Of a stretch of DNA of 64,000 nucleotides, positions 12,633 to 25,200 are shown piece by piece; the first letter of the stretch is position 1; each line of letters begins with the position of its first letter. The stretch lies in contig OZ024798.1 in assembly GCA_964017045.1 (NCBI GenBank), positions 14,216,724 to 14,280,723 on the forward strand. Direction: 5' to 3'. The position numbers were made by a program, and so were the translations under genes. Origin of the DNA: Omphiscola glabra (Eukaryota; Mollusca; Gastropoda; Lymnaeidae). The notes beneath the pieces are model-generated. The model was not told where the DNA came from, did not search any database, and saw only the letters and a program-made list of their open reading frames with translations.

Positions 12633-15600
12633 ATGAGTTTATTAACTATTGCAAGCAGTGAACTCGACACCATTCCAAAACGTCTGAAATACATGTCAGA
12701 GACGTGGCCTGACAGAGAACTGCTGGTGTTCTATGACGGGGAAAGTCGTCAGGCCTACACGGCTCTGGAACTCTACACTCTCGCTGGACGGTTTGCCAAG
12801 AGATTAGGTCAGATTGGATTTAAACGACATGACGTCATCGCTAACACACTGCCCAACTCACCGGAACGTGCAGTCACAGACCTGGGCATTTTTATGGCAG
12901 GATGCGTCACGATGCACGGGCAGGTAATCATCGTGACATTTATTTTATCATGGGCAGGTAATTATCGTGAAATAAACAAATATGGGTGATGGGTGGGAGA
13001 TATTGAACAGTACATACTATTCAAGAGACTTTTTTGCTATAGAAATGTATACTCTACTGAGATACTATGATTGGTCAAATTGAAATAATCCCATCCAACA
13101 GCAAATGTTTGTCTCTGTGTCGCGTCCTGATTCTACATAATAAAATTGTATTACTTTTACACTGCTGCCATCATATTATGATACACTATAAAACGTAACA
13201 CTTATTTCTTGCAGTCAGCTTAAGTAAACTAAACATATTTGGGGGGGTATCAAAAAGAAGACCTGCTTTCAATCTAAACCTTTTTTCAACACTTATAAAC
13301 GTTTTTAAAATCCTCGATGACCTTAATTACACAAAGCTAAGGACGAAATTAATAGGATGTGTGGGGGGGGGGGGGGATGGTGAAGATAAACCATTTATTG
13401 AGTGCACACAATTTGTGTAGCGCGTGCATACGTGTGTCTCAAACATTTACTAAAGGTTCTGTTGGCGGACGGATCAGATTTCTTCCTGAACGCCCGAGTG
13501 AGCAAGTGCAAGGGGGTTATAGTTTCTGGCGACGCCACTTCACCAGCGTGGATGCTTCTCAAACCTTACTTCACGGAGTCCTCAAACAATTGTATCCCCA
13601 ACTTCAGACACAAAGACGCTCCGGATCTGACGACTGCAATTGTTGTTTCTAGACAGCATGATAGGTATTTAACGTTGTTGTTTTTTTGTCTTCCTTTATG
13701 TATCGTGCCTTTCCTTAAATAATTTAAGCAAGAAACTATAGGTAGGATATGTATATCAATCAAATTTGTTCATGAAACTTAAAACATTATAAAATTATTT
13801 AAGATATGAAAAGCTTGTGATATTTTTTAAAAGTTATCAAATAGCCCTTATCTCATTCAAATTGAAGTCTACATGCTTGCAGTGATGATGAACCTTTTCT
13901 AGAAAGCATCAAGCAAAGTCCAGAAGATATTTATGTAGAGGCTGTAAGTCCTAGTGACCTGGCTGCAATATTCTGCACATCTGGTAGCACGGGTTACTCC
14001 AAGCTGGTACCTCGCTCCCACGAGGACATCATTAGGATTTTTAAGACTTTGGTAGATGAGGGTGCTAACTTCACAAATAGGCGCAACGTAACTTTTTACA
14101 GCAGTCAAACTATGGGTGAGTGATCTGTTTTATAGTAATCTGATTTTTTTTGTCTTAATGAGGTAATTTAAAGAGATCAATGAAACTATTAATGGAAATA
14201 AAACTTAGGTCAGAAATGAGGGTGCAGTGGGGGGGGTGAATATCACCACCCCCCCCCCCCCCCAAGGTCACACATCAATTTGGAAGAACAACGTATAGAT
14301 CTAATGAAATAAAACTTTGTGGGGCAACATTTTCGGAAAAATATTAGTCCTAAAATATTAAAGTACTTTTCTGAAATGGCAAAGCAAAAATGTGGACTTT
14401 ATAACGATGGAAACTGTCAACTTCTATGTCCTCAGGATTGGATCATTCATCAAGTTCTTCAACTAATTCAGTCATTAGTAACAACTCAAGTCCTTTTCAT
14501 AACTATAACTTTAATTATCAGGAAACACAAGGCGCACAGCTCTCTTTCCTAGGGTTCTACAACATCACTATTCAACATCCTTTTTGTCCAACCGCCATCT
14601 ACATTCCACTCCCTACACTACACTAAAACTAATCCGTCACTTCCCCTACCCAAATACGTCATAACATTCACGCACAATATACAACGCTACACGTATACTC
14701 TCTAACTCAACATGATTTACTTACAAACATAACTACATTGATTTCATGCCCTTGACAGAAACGTGTTGATCAAATGACCAAAACAAGTATAGCCGACACG
14801 CAAAAATATGGCATTGGGTGTCGTTGTCATTTAATGATACTCTGAGCTTGAAATATACTTGAAAAATATAACTCTAAACACCAATCTTCTTTGTGGACAC
14901 AGAGGGGATCAAGTCATCATTTTGCAATCAAACCAAAAACAAGTCCCCGTTATTTTAAACCATTACGTTTTTATGGGTGTATTTTTTTGTATTTCATGTC
15001 CATTACCCATGAGATAAAAAAAATGAAATCATGACCATACTGAAAACTAACCACAGCAAGCGTTTTTTTTTTTTTTTCTTTTCTTTTGTTTGTAATGTAA
15101 ATAAGTTAAATACATGTAGACGCGAAATAATTGTACTTTCGCTTGTACTATATTTCAGGATGGCTTGGAGGCTTCCCAGGTAGTGTCTATTGTTGTGGTG
15201 CCGCGCGAGTTTTGTTGGACAACTACTCATCGCGGGGCAACATCAGTCCATCTGATATACTGAATATGAATTTCAAGGAGAATTGTCAGATGTCGACCAT
15301 ACGTCCCGTACACCTGCATGCGATTGGCGACCACATTCGTTCCACTGGTGGGCTATCACGTAAACTAACGTGCTTGAGCATTGCTGGGCAACCAGTCACA
15401 AAGGTACACAACTTAAGATGGAAGATTTTTTTTTTTAATGGCGATAACTCAGATGACAAATAGTTTCCTTGTCTTCATTTTTTATTTTTAAACGTATACA
15501 TTTTTTTGCAAGGGAGTCAACACAGATGGGGGATAGAAGCCCCTGCATGTATGTGGTGCTTTGGTGGTTCCTTCAGTTCATGGTTTCAACAAAAGATTGT

Positions 15601-18600
15601 AATTTAGTATTAAAGGCTAATGAATTGAAGTATTAGCGTGCTAAACGTTTTCATGCAAAACTTTTTAAGGTGGAGTGCAGTGTCCATTTGGAAAATGCAA
15701 GGCCGTGTCAAAATTAGTTTCTCGTACTAACGGTGTTAGTTCCAGACAGACATACTCATGTGGTTTGAATATATGATTTAGGACTCGTATTGAAATATCA
15801 TAATCACTGTTTCGGACCGAGCTGTTGCTCTTTAATGGCCCCGGCTAGGCCTGCTGCATCTGCCGGGCTGTGCCGTCAGTAATACTCTCAACGTGGTTAA
15901 CCGAGAGTACCCCAGCCACACAAGTCGTTAGTGTCGGGCACTCGGCTAGTAAGTGCTCGACCTTCTCCGGCGCCTGTCCACAGTGACGGCAGCTCGGGTC
16001 CTGAAGTGGGTGCAAGCTGCTCAGATTGCTACGGGTAGGGCAGTGCTCTTTCCTCATCTGTGTGATGAGGCTGTGCTGGTGTCGTTTAAGACGCCACCGT
16101 TGATCGTCCCTTCGATTAGTTTTGGGCATGTTCCAGTAAAGTTTCCGGGCTGTTGATCCTTTTCACCATTCTTTAAGCATTCCTCATAAAAAAGGGTCCT
16201 TAATCCAGGACTTAACCCCCAGTTGGGTCATTGGCCTGTTCGGTTGTGGCTGGGTAGAGCCTTGTCTCGCACGATAGTGAGCTCTAACTTGTTAGGGGGG
16301 GTCCCTGCATGTCCTGGGATCAATTGAAGGGTCACTTCGCCCCCGTGAGTTTGTATGTGTCGTACGAGCTCCAAAATTGCATTGGCCATTTTCGTGTCCA
16401 AAGAGCACCTCTTCACAATTTCGAGAGCACATTTTGGGTCGGTGAACAATGCGATGGATGAAAGTGTTTTACTTCTGGCTAGTCTACGGCTCACTTGTTT
16501 CGGGCCCATTAATATGGCTTCGAGCTCTGCGTCAGTTGCAGAGCTATTCGTACCGATTTGAGCCTGAAATCTCCTTAGATGGAGGTACCCCCTTTGGGTA
16601 CTGTACGAGTGCTCCGTATCCGGCGTGCTTCTCGCTCTGGAGATAGGATCTTTGGAGATGCATTCTGAATCCGGTCCAGACTCTCTAGAGCCGTTCGGCT
16701 TGCAAAGGCCTGAACTGGTAGGTTGCAGTCCAGGGCATCTTTTAAACCCCCCCCCCCAAGACAAAGTGTTCTCAGAAGACTTGCATCTGCTCCCCAAGTA
16801 GTGCTATTAAGTTTTTTAACCAGGCTGAGTTTCGACGTGGCTCAAGTGCCGAGTCCCGTACATGGTTGTAGAGTTGGAGTTTCAGGTCCAATTTTATTCC
16901 CAAATCCGTGGGTGATTTATCCCATTTGTGTGTTTTCCCGCAGATATGAAGATCGATACCTTATTTGGGAGCATTCCTTCCGTTGGTCAACAATGAATGG
17001 ACAGTTTTTTTCCCCCCACGTTTACCACCAATCTCCATTTCGGAGCGTAGACTTGCATCTTAGTGAGATCTGCTTGCAACCGGCTGTGCAATTGCTGGAT
17101 GGATTTGCAAGAGCTTCAGATCGCTAAGTCATCTGCAAACATCGCGTTCTTTGTTACCAAAAATTACTTCAGGCCATACACATACGCCAGGACTCGTATT
17201 AAAAATATAAACACCTGAAATTAGCTAATTCAAAAATGTAGTTCATCTCTCATTTGGGTTGAAAGTCAAGAAGATGAAAAGATGTTTTCTCAAACAGTTT
17301 GGTTCGTTTCTTGAGTCTTGAGTTGTTTTTCAACATTTCAGAAGCAACTGTCTAGCATGTTCGAGCTCTCGGAACGAGTTGTCATCGCGTACGCATCCAC
17401 GGAAGCCTACATCATTGCATCATTTGAAGTTGAAGGTCAGATAAAAAGCAACATAACCTAATTTTTTTTCCTTATGTTAAGTAAACAACCCCCTAAAGAA
17501 AAAAAAAAATTCGTATAAATCCTTTATATCCATATTTGTTTGTATTTATTTGAGTGTACGAGATTTATTATTTATTAAGAAGCGTTTATGTAAATTGATC
17601 AACTTCTGGCGAAAATACGTTTCATGTTTCCTTCATTTTCCCCTTCAAAAATACATTTCATTTTTTACTGCATAACCAAACACGTCACAAATACAATGCA
17701 CACAGCAACACACAATTCATCTTCACACCAGAACATGCACCGATTGAACAAATCGTATGTCGTTCATCTTCCCCTTGAGAAAAAAAAAGGGGGAAATCTA
17801 TTTTGGGGGGTTGGGGCTGAAAATGTGAAGGAATGTGTTGTCGTCGGCAACGAGTCTATGTGCCAAGTTTCATTTCGATAGGGTGGCGGCAAGTGGGTCA
17901 ATTAGCTGTCCGAATATTTTTAGCCTTGCAAAAGCGAAGTTAATATAAAGGATTTTTAAAAAATTAATTTATGCATTTTTTCCGTTACCCTTTCTGATAT
18001 CAGTTCTGAGGAAGGTGATAATATGGTTTGCATTTTTTCCGTTACCCTTTCTGATATCAGTTCTGAGGAAGGTGATAATATGGTTTGCATTTTTTCCGTT
18101 ACCCTTTCTGATATCAGTTCTGAGGAAGGTGATAATATGGTTTATAGCTACAAATAGAAATATGTAGTTGTTGAAACATTGATCAAATTTCTCAAATCAC
18201 TGTCTAAGATGGCTGCGTTGGTGACCTCATTAATCCGAGCTTTGTTAACTATTGTAGAAGACAGCTGTGAAGACTACAAATGTGGGAAGCCAGTCAAGGG
18301 CGTGCAACTTCGAATTATCAACGACGCGGGGAGACAGTGCGCTCCTAGAGAGCTGGGAACTATTCATGTTAAAGGTGAATCTAATTAATTCTTTTTTTTT
18401 TATGTATCTATTATTATATAGTTTTTATTTATTTATTTTTTTCTGTTTTTTTTTTTTTTTGTTGTTGTATTTTCTGTTGTTTTGTTTTTTTGGGGTAGGT
18501 GGGTGGGGGTGGGGTTGTGGGGTTTGTAAAATTTCTCTTAGAAAATGTAACTACATATTTGTCGGATAGTGTCAATCTATACCCCATAAAAATTAACCAA

Positions 18601-20373
18601 TGGATATATGATTCACCTGACCAGGATGTTTTTTTTTTGGTATATGTTAAATCTTACGTGGAATTCATTTGATTTGTAAAAAGATAACTGACGCTAGTAT
18701 AGTGAAATCACCAATAGCCCCCCCCCCAAACCCCCTAATTCAGTTTTATGTTGAACTTGAAGTTGTAGCATACAACCATCTTCACGTTTAAGCATTATGA
18801 TGCGATTGTCGGTCAAGCAGTCGACACTTTCGATGAAGATCAGCGCTGGTCATCTTCTTTTATCTTCACAAACAGTTGTCTTGCATTCCGGTGTGACGTG
18901 TGCGCGGTCAGTCAAGGTCTGGCGGGGGTCAGAGTGGCTGCTTAATAGCGTGAATTTAAACGTGACATATCCTAGTGTGGAATCAACTTAGTAGAATGGT
19001 TCACGATCATAAACACACGTATTTGAACCTAAACATAATAGAACAGAAAAAAATTTATAAAATATGTTTTGCATGATTATTTCACACCCACACCCTTTTA
19101 TTTTCTTTTTAACACCCCCCCCCCCCAAATAAAAAAGAAAATGAAAATAAATGGATCAATAATTGATTGATTGATTGGATACTTCTATAGCGCTGGTATC
19201 CATGCTACTTTAGCATGCTCACTGCGCTCAGGTGTAATCAAATCTATTAAATAAATAAGTCTTTAAATTTTTCCTAAATAATTTTCTGTCCTTGTCAGTA
19301 CTCCTCAAAGATGGAGGTAAAATATTCCATAACTTTGGCGCTACCGCTTCCACAGAGCGCACTCCGTACGACTTTTTTCTGTGTTCATCCACACTGGGAA
19401 TTTTCAGTAAGGACTGAGTTGAGGATCGCAGGTTCTTTAAGGTTACATGTTGAGAAAGCAGTTCTTTCAGATATTCTGGTGCAGAGCCTTCTAAGCAGCT
19501 ATAACCCCTGTTTTTCCAGTATGTTGTAGCCACACACAAATAACAATGACAGATTGCTAAATGAGACTACGAAAAAGATAACAGTCAAACTGTGAAACTG
19601 TCGAAAACGGGGTTCAAAAATTATCATACTTGAACCTTCATTTTACAAAACATCCAAATATTATAATGATCAATTAGTTGTTAAAACATACGGTGTCCAA
19701 CTGAACATTCCGTTGACTAAATTCTCCAATATTATACTGAACATTCATGTTTACAAAACATCCAATATTATACTGAACATTCATGTTTACAAAACATCCA
19801 ATATTATACTGTACATTAATGTTTACAAAACATCCAATATTATACTGAACATTCGTGTTTACAAAACATCCAATATTATACTGAACATTCATGTTTACAA
19901 AACATCCAATATTATACTGAACATTCATGTTTACAAAACATCCAATATTATACTGAACATACATGTTTACAAAACATCCAATATTATACTGAACATTCAT
20001 GTTTACAAAACATCCAATATTATACTGAACATTCAGTTAGCATAAACCCGATGTCATACTTTCACGATAGAAAAATGATCCTTATCATTAAAATCGTGTT
20101 CCCAGGGGAGAATGTTTTCAAAGGCTACTACAATCGCCTTGAGGATCCCGACCCCAACACAGCTAAGGCTTTCACTCCAGATCACTGGTTTAACACGGAT
20201 GATTTTGGTTATTTGGATGAGGATGCGAACCTTTTTGTGCTGGGGAGGAACAAGGACGCCATTATTTACGGTTCTGTGGTTTTTCAACCCGTCTGGCTGG
20301 AGAATAAACTCAAGGAACACCCGGATGTGGAAGACGCTCATTTGGTTCCGGTAAGTTGCATATTTTGGCTTTG

Positions 20374-20406
<33 letters not shown>

Positions 20407-22081
20407 CTTATATTCAAAATATTAGTTTCACATAAAACAGTTGAAAACCATAATTTTTATAAATAATTTTAAAGACCACTTAGACAACACTCTTGGAATG
20501 AATCATTGAAATTAACTGAAATAGGTATTACAAATACAACTTAAATACATTACAGAAATTATTAAATAAGGCTTAATTACCTATATTTTAAATGTAAAAT
20601 ACTTTTTTTAAAAAAATATCGGTCTTAGAATGTAACGCCCTGCGTATGATAAAGGGGGGGGGGGGGGAAGCGGTTTATTATCAAACAAATGTAGAAATAT
20701 GCAAGGGAGAAAAAAAATGTAAAATATCCTCACTAGATACGTCGTTTTTTTTCTAAACACAAAAAAAAATAAAAAAATAAACAACTCTTGTACTTCTTGT
20801 AATCTCTTAGGGCAACACGTATGTTTTGGTTTTAGACCACTAAACTTTTGCTTTTTTAAAATTTCATTCTTTAATCGAAGAAGCGTAAATTTTTTTTTTA
20901 TTGTCCTCTCTTTTTATTTCAGTTTTTTTACATGTCGTTTTCAAGTATTTCCTTGACTGCTTCGGGGTTTTTTTTTTCTTTTTTTTTTTTTTTTCAATAC
21001 ACTTTTATTTTGCTGCAATTTTGTCTGTTTGCTTGTCTCGGTCAGTCTTCTGACCCAATTTTCGACCTATATTCCCTTTGTCCTCACGGACTTGAAATTT
21101 TACACGCTTTTTCATTCTAGGCTAAAATACAAAACTTCGTGATTAGTATGTCACCAGTGACCTCCACTTAAGTGATCTCTGCGCGTCAGATATTGCACCT
21201 CAATTTTAACCAAGATCCTGATATTCAATTGAGCGACAACTTTGTACACTAAACGATTACCATAACGAATCAAACCTTCGCGATTAGCAGGTCAACAGTG
21301 AGCTCCAATGACGCATTATTTCTGGGTTTTTTTTAAAAATCTTTTGGTATTTTTATTTATCATTACTTATGGCCTGGGTGTAATGTATGGTTCAACATAA
21401 GCTAACAACACTCTTAAATCAAACGTTCAGACATTCGTCATTTTCTTGTTGTTTTTTTCTCCCCCAGGTGTCTGACCCAGTGATCTATCACAACATCTGT
21501 GCTTGCATTTTGCCAAGACCTGAAAGTAACCTAACAGAAGATAAAATAAGAGCTTACTGTGAAAGTATTTTCCTCCCTAATCTCGGATACGTCACACCAA
21601 AACCGGGTTATTATATGGTAATGCATGCAGCGAAAAGCTCGTTGCCGTACTATGGCATTACATTATTATAAATTTAAATTTAAGTTTGCAAGGTGAAATT
21701 TTAAATTAAAAAAAAAAATTAACGGTGTTCGTTAAGAGTTAAGACAATAATAAACCATTACTTGACATTATTGAACGAAATTTATCTCAAATTCGCCCTC
21801 AGTTAACTTTGTTTTTGCCAAAATTACATTCCGCGCGGGCCAGCAAATTTTATATAGTCTCAACCTTTGCGAGAATGTTTAAATTCAGTTTTAGTCCTAT
21901 AACCTTCCATTGATGTAAAGCATTAGCAATCATTTTGTTTTTTAAGGTTTTGATGAATCAACTCAACTTTCAGATTCTGAAGGACGACTTCCCTTGGACC
22001 GCCAACTCAAAACCAGACAAACAGAAGCTGAGGAAGATGGCTGAGGACGCATTCGGTTATATCGGAAAGGAGGCCGTTTGA
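12633..22081 (+). CDS. acyl-CoA synthetase-like AMP-binding enzyme, paralogue A (9 exons)
   Basis: Exons: 12633-12923, 13456-13664, 13883-14115, 15159-15403, 17342-17435, 18258-18374, 20106-20350, 21468-21617, 21974-22081; 563 aa. All introns are GT-AG and phases join without a stop. Known for the family: ATP-dependent adenylation of a carboxylate, then transfer to CoA. Seen: phosphate-binding loop TSGSTGYSK (199-207), the A5-type motif YASTE (343-347), TDDFGYL (427-433), hinge region GRNKD (443-447), and the C-terminal lysine in ANSKPDK (Lys541). No signal peptide, membrane segment or peroxisomal tripeptide is evident. The length fits medium/long-chain acyl-CoA or 4-coumarate-CoA ligase-like enzymes; the substrate cannot be told. 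Odd: the usual S/T-G-K before the catalytic lysine reads N-S-K, and exon 5 is strongly diverged from paralogue B. An extra 5' exon cannot be excluded because no in-frame stop lies just upstream of the ATG. Confidence 0.88.
12911..12975 (+). repeat. duplicated 5' splice site of gene A intron 1
   Basis: The exon 1 end and donor (GGGCAG|GTAATCATCGTGA, junction at 12923) is repeated 34 bp downstream (GGGCAG|GTAATTATCGTGA, junction at 12957). Gene B carries the same unit expanded to 12 copies. Confidence 0.8.
14440..14760. repeat. dispersed repeat R, copy in gene A intron 3
   Basis: About 320 bp beginning GGATCATTCATCAAGTTCTT and ending near TTTCATGCCCTTGACA. It is also present at 34910-35235 in gene B intron 1. 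The introns differ, so the copies are separate insertions and not part of the gene duplication. In the gene B copy it is joined directly to a LINE C-terminal fragment, so it may be the upstream part of the same element. Confidence 0.7.
15792..17188 (-). mobile_element. 5'-truncated LINE in gene A intron 4
   Basis: Minus-strand fragments encode the end of a reverse transcriptase (MFADDLAI near 17120-17140, the catalytic ADD box). An RNase H-like region follows (16228-16797 frame: 'LFTDPKCALEIVKRC', 'VTLQLIPGHAGTPPNKLE'), then a C-terminal part with 'SCRHCGQAPEKVEHLLAECP' (15845-16129). AGGACTCGTATT flanks it on both sides (15780-15791 and 17189-17200), a 12-bp target duplication. It is opposite in sense to gene A. 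Stops and frameshifts separate the parts, so it is dead. The order reverse transcriptase then RNase H suggests an I-clade LINE. Confidence 0.82.
17775..17980 (-). repeat. dispersed repeat shared with gene B intron 4 (inverted)
   Basis: Read on the minus strand this matches 37958-38150 on the plus strand: ACTTCGCTTTTG, then GCTAATTGACYC, CTATCGA, CTTGGCAC, GACTCGTTGCC, and a C-rich end. The opposite orientation in the two genes shows separate insertions. Element class unknown. Confidence 0.6.
17973..18141. repeat. 56-bp tandem repeat, 3 copies
   Basis: Three almost identical copies, each starting TGCATTTTTTCCGTTACCC and ending ATAATATGGTT, in gene A intron 5. They end about 115 bp before exon 6. 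Confidence 0.9.
19150..19540 (-). mobile_element. LINE 3' end (C-terminal reverse transcriptase tail)
   Basis: A minus-strand frame (19228-19539) reads 'CLEGSAPEYLKELLSQHV', 'SYGVRSVEAVAPKLWNILP' and 'RKLFRKNLKTYLFNRF'. This is the common C-terminus of CR1/Jockey-like reverse transcriptases. A tail of TTGATTGATTGATTGG follows at its 3' side (19161-19180). A relative lies at 58300-58800 in the VWA gene. It is 5'-truncated and sits in gene A intron 6. Confidence 0.75.
19728..20033. repeat. 36-bp tandem repeat, about 8.5 copies
   Basis: The unit contains CCAATATTATACTGAACATT and TGTTTACAAAACAT. The period is a multiple of 3, so long ORFs appear on both strands; these are artefacts. The array ends about 75 bp before exon 7 of gene A. 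Confidence 0.9.
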
Positions 22082-22139
22082 GGAGCTACAGTTTGTGTTT
22101 GAAATTTTAGTGATTTTGGGTTTCAAACACTTCAGCTTA

Positions 22140-22145
22140 AATAAA
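22140..22145 (+). terminator. polyadenylation signal of gene A
   Basis: AATAAA lies 59 bp after the gene A stop codon. No other AATAAA occurs closer. Confidence 0.6.
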
Positions 22146-22250
22146 CCAAATCTTACAATACCGTACCTTTTTCCCTTGATTAGAACCACTCATTTTTTAA
22201 ATATATTGTAAAATTATGTCATAAATTACAACTGCAAACATGATTGTACC

Positions 22251-25200
22251 CAGGGCCGGCGCTAGGAGGGTGGGGGCACTTGGGCAAATTGAATTTTGCG
22301 GGGCGGTTGACGTCATATATTCCGCCAATAGGATATTAAGACACGTTATAGTCGTACTGGGGCCTTGCTGGTCATAATGGGACGTACTGGGGCCTTGCTG
22401 GTCATAATGGGACGTACTGGGGCCTTGCTGGTCATAATGGAACGTACTGGGGCCTTGCTAGTCATAATGGGAAGTGTAGTACTGTGGCCTTGCTGGTCAT
22501 AATGGGACGTGTAGTACTGGGGCCTTGCTGGTCATAATGGGACGTGTAGTACTGGGGCCTTCTGGTCATAATGGGACGAGTAGTACTGGGGCATTACTGG
22601 TCATAATGGGACGTGTAGTACTAGGCCTTGCTGGTCATAATGGGACGTGTAGTACTGGGGCCTTGCTGGTCATAATGGGACGTGTAGTACTGGGGCCTTG
22701 CTGGTCCTAATGGAACGAACTGGGGCCTTGCTGGTCATAATGAGACGTGTCGTACTGGGGCCTTGCTGGTCATAATGGAACGAACTGGGGCCTTGCTGGT
22801 CATATTGGGACGTACTGGGGCCTTGCTGGTCGTAATGGGACGTATCGTACTGGGGCCTTGCTAGTCAAAATGGGACGTGTTGTACTGGGGCCTTGCTGGT
22901 TGTAATGGGACGTATCGTACTGGGGCCTTGCTAGTCAAAATGGGACGTGTTGTACTGGGGCCTTGCTGGTCAATATGGGACGTGTAGTACTGGGGCCTTG
23001 CTAATCATAATGGGACGTGTTGTACTGGGGCCTTGCTAGTCATAATGGGACGTGTTGTACTGGGGCCTTGCTGGTCATAATGGGACGTGTTGTACTGGGG
23101 CCTTGCTGGTCATAATGGGACGTGTAGTACTGGGGCCTTGCTGGTCATAATGGGACGTGTAGTACTGGGGCCTTGCTGGTCATAATGGGACGTGTTGTAC
23201 TGGGGCCTTGCTGGTCATAATGGGACGTGTTGTACTGGGGCCTTGCTGATCATAATGGGACGTGTTGCACTGGGGCCTTGCTAGTCATAATGGGACGTGT
23301 CGTACTGGGGCCTTGCTGGTCATAATGGAACGAACTGGGGCCTTGCTGGTCATATTGGGACGTACTGGGGCCTTGCTGGTCGTAATGGGACGTATCGTAC
23401 TGGGGCCTTGCTAGTCAAAATGGGACGTGTTGTACTGGGGCCTTGCTGGTCATAATGGAACGAACTGGGGCCTTGCTGGTCATAATGAGACGTGTCGTAC
23501 TGGGGCCTTGCTGGTCATAATGGAACGAACTGGGGCCTTGCTGGTCATATTGGGACGTACTGGGGCCTTGCTGGTCGTAATGGGACGTATCGTACTGGGG
23601 CCTTGCTAGTCAAAATGGGACGTGTTGTACTGGGGCCTTGCTGGTCATAATGGGACGTGTAGTACTGGGGCCTTGCTAGTCATAATGGGACGTGTTGTAC
23701 TGGGGCCTTGCTGGTCATAATAGGACGTGTTGTACTGGGGCCTTGCTGGTCATAATGGGACGTGTTGTACTGGGGCCTTGCTAGTCATAATGGGACGTGC
23801 AGTACTGGGGCCTTGCTGGTCATAATGGGAGTGTCGTACTGGGACCTTGCTGGTCATAATGGGACGTGTAGTACTGGGGCCTTGCTGGTCATAATGGGAC
23901 GTGTTGTAATGGGGCCTTGCTGGTCATAATCGGACGTGTAGTACTGGGGCCTTGCTGGTCATAATGGGACGTGATGTACTGGGGCCTTGCTGGTCATAAT
24001 GGGACGTGTAGTACTGGGGCCTTGCTTGTCATAATGGGGCGTTTTGGGGCCTTGCTGGCCATAATGGGACGTACTGGGGCCTTGATAATCATAATGAGAC
24101 GTACTAGGGCCTTGCTGGTCATCATGAAACGTGTAGGACTGGGGCCTTGCTTGTCATAATGGGATGTGTAGTACTGGGGCCTTACTGGTCATAACGGGAC
24201 ATGTCGTACTTGGACCTTGCTGGTCATAATGGGAAGGGTCGTACTGGGGCCTTGCTGGTCATAATGGGACGTGTTGTACTGGGGCCTTGCTGGTCATAAT
24301 AGGGCGTGTCGTACTGGGGCCTTGCTAGTCATAATGGGACGTGTTGTACTGGGGCCTTACTAGTCATAATGGGACGTGTTGTACTGGGGCCTTGCTGGTC
24401 ATAATGTGACGTGTTGTACTGGGGCCTTGTTGGTCATAATCGGACGTGTAGTACTGGGGCCTTCTGGTCATAATGGGACGAGTAGTACTTGAGCCTTGCT
24501 TGTCATAATGGGACGTGTAGTACTGGGGCCTTGCTGGTCCTAATGGAACGAACTGGGGCCTTGCTGGTCATAATGAGACGTGTCGTACTGGGGCCTTGCT
24601 GGTCATAATGGAACGAACTGGGGCCTTGCTGGTCATATTGGGACGTACTGGGGCCTTGCTGGTCGTAATGGGACGTATCGTACTGGGGCCTTGCTAGTCA
24701 AAATGGGACGTGTTGTACTGGGGCCTTGCTGGTTGTAATGGGACGTATCGTACTGGGGCCTTGCTAGTCAAAATGGGACGTGTTGTACTGGGGCCTTGCT
24801 GGTCAATATGGGACGTGTAGTACTGGGGCCTTGCTAATCATAATGGGACGTGTTGTACTGGGGCCTTGCTAGTCATAATGGGACGTGTTGTACTGGGGCC
24901 TTGCTGGTCATAATGGGACGTGTTGTACTGGGGCCTTGCAGGTCATAATGGGACGTGTAGTACTGGGGCCTTGCTGGTCATAATGGGACGTGTAGTACTG
25001 GGGCCTTGCTGGTCATAATGGGACGTGTTGTACTGGGGCCTTGCTGGTCATAATGGGACGTGTTGTACTGGGGCCTTGCTGGTCATAATGGGACGTGTTG
25101 CACTGGGGCCTTGCTAGTCATAATGGGACGTGTCGTACTGGGGCCTTGCTGGTCATAATGGGACGTGTTGTACTGGGGCCTTGCTGGTCATAATGGGACG

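Noticed and set aside
15131..15463. Long plus-strand ORF taken as a single-exon gene
   Set aside because: It is exon 4 of gene A read through into intron sequence on both sides.
16228..16797. 189-codon minus-strand ORF as a host gene
   Set aside because: Encodes the RNase H region of a truncated LINE with target duplications at both sides.
19674..20045. Repeat proteins on both strands (36-bp period)
   Set aside because: Period is a multiple of 3, so ORFs stay open by chance. The array lies inside gene A intron 6.
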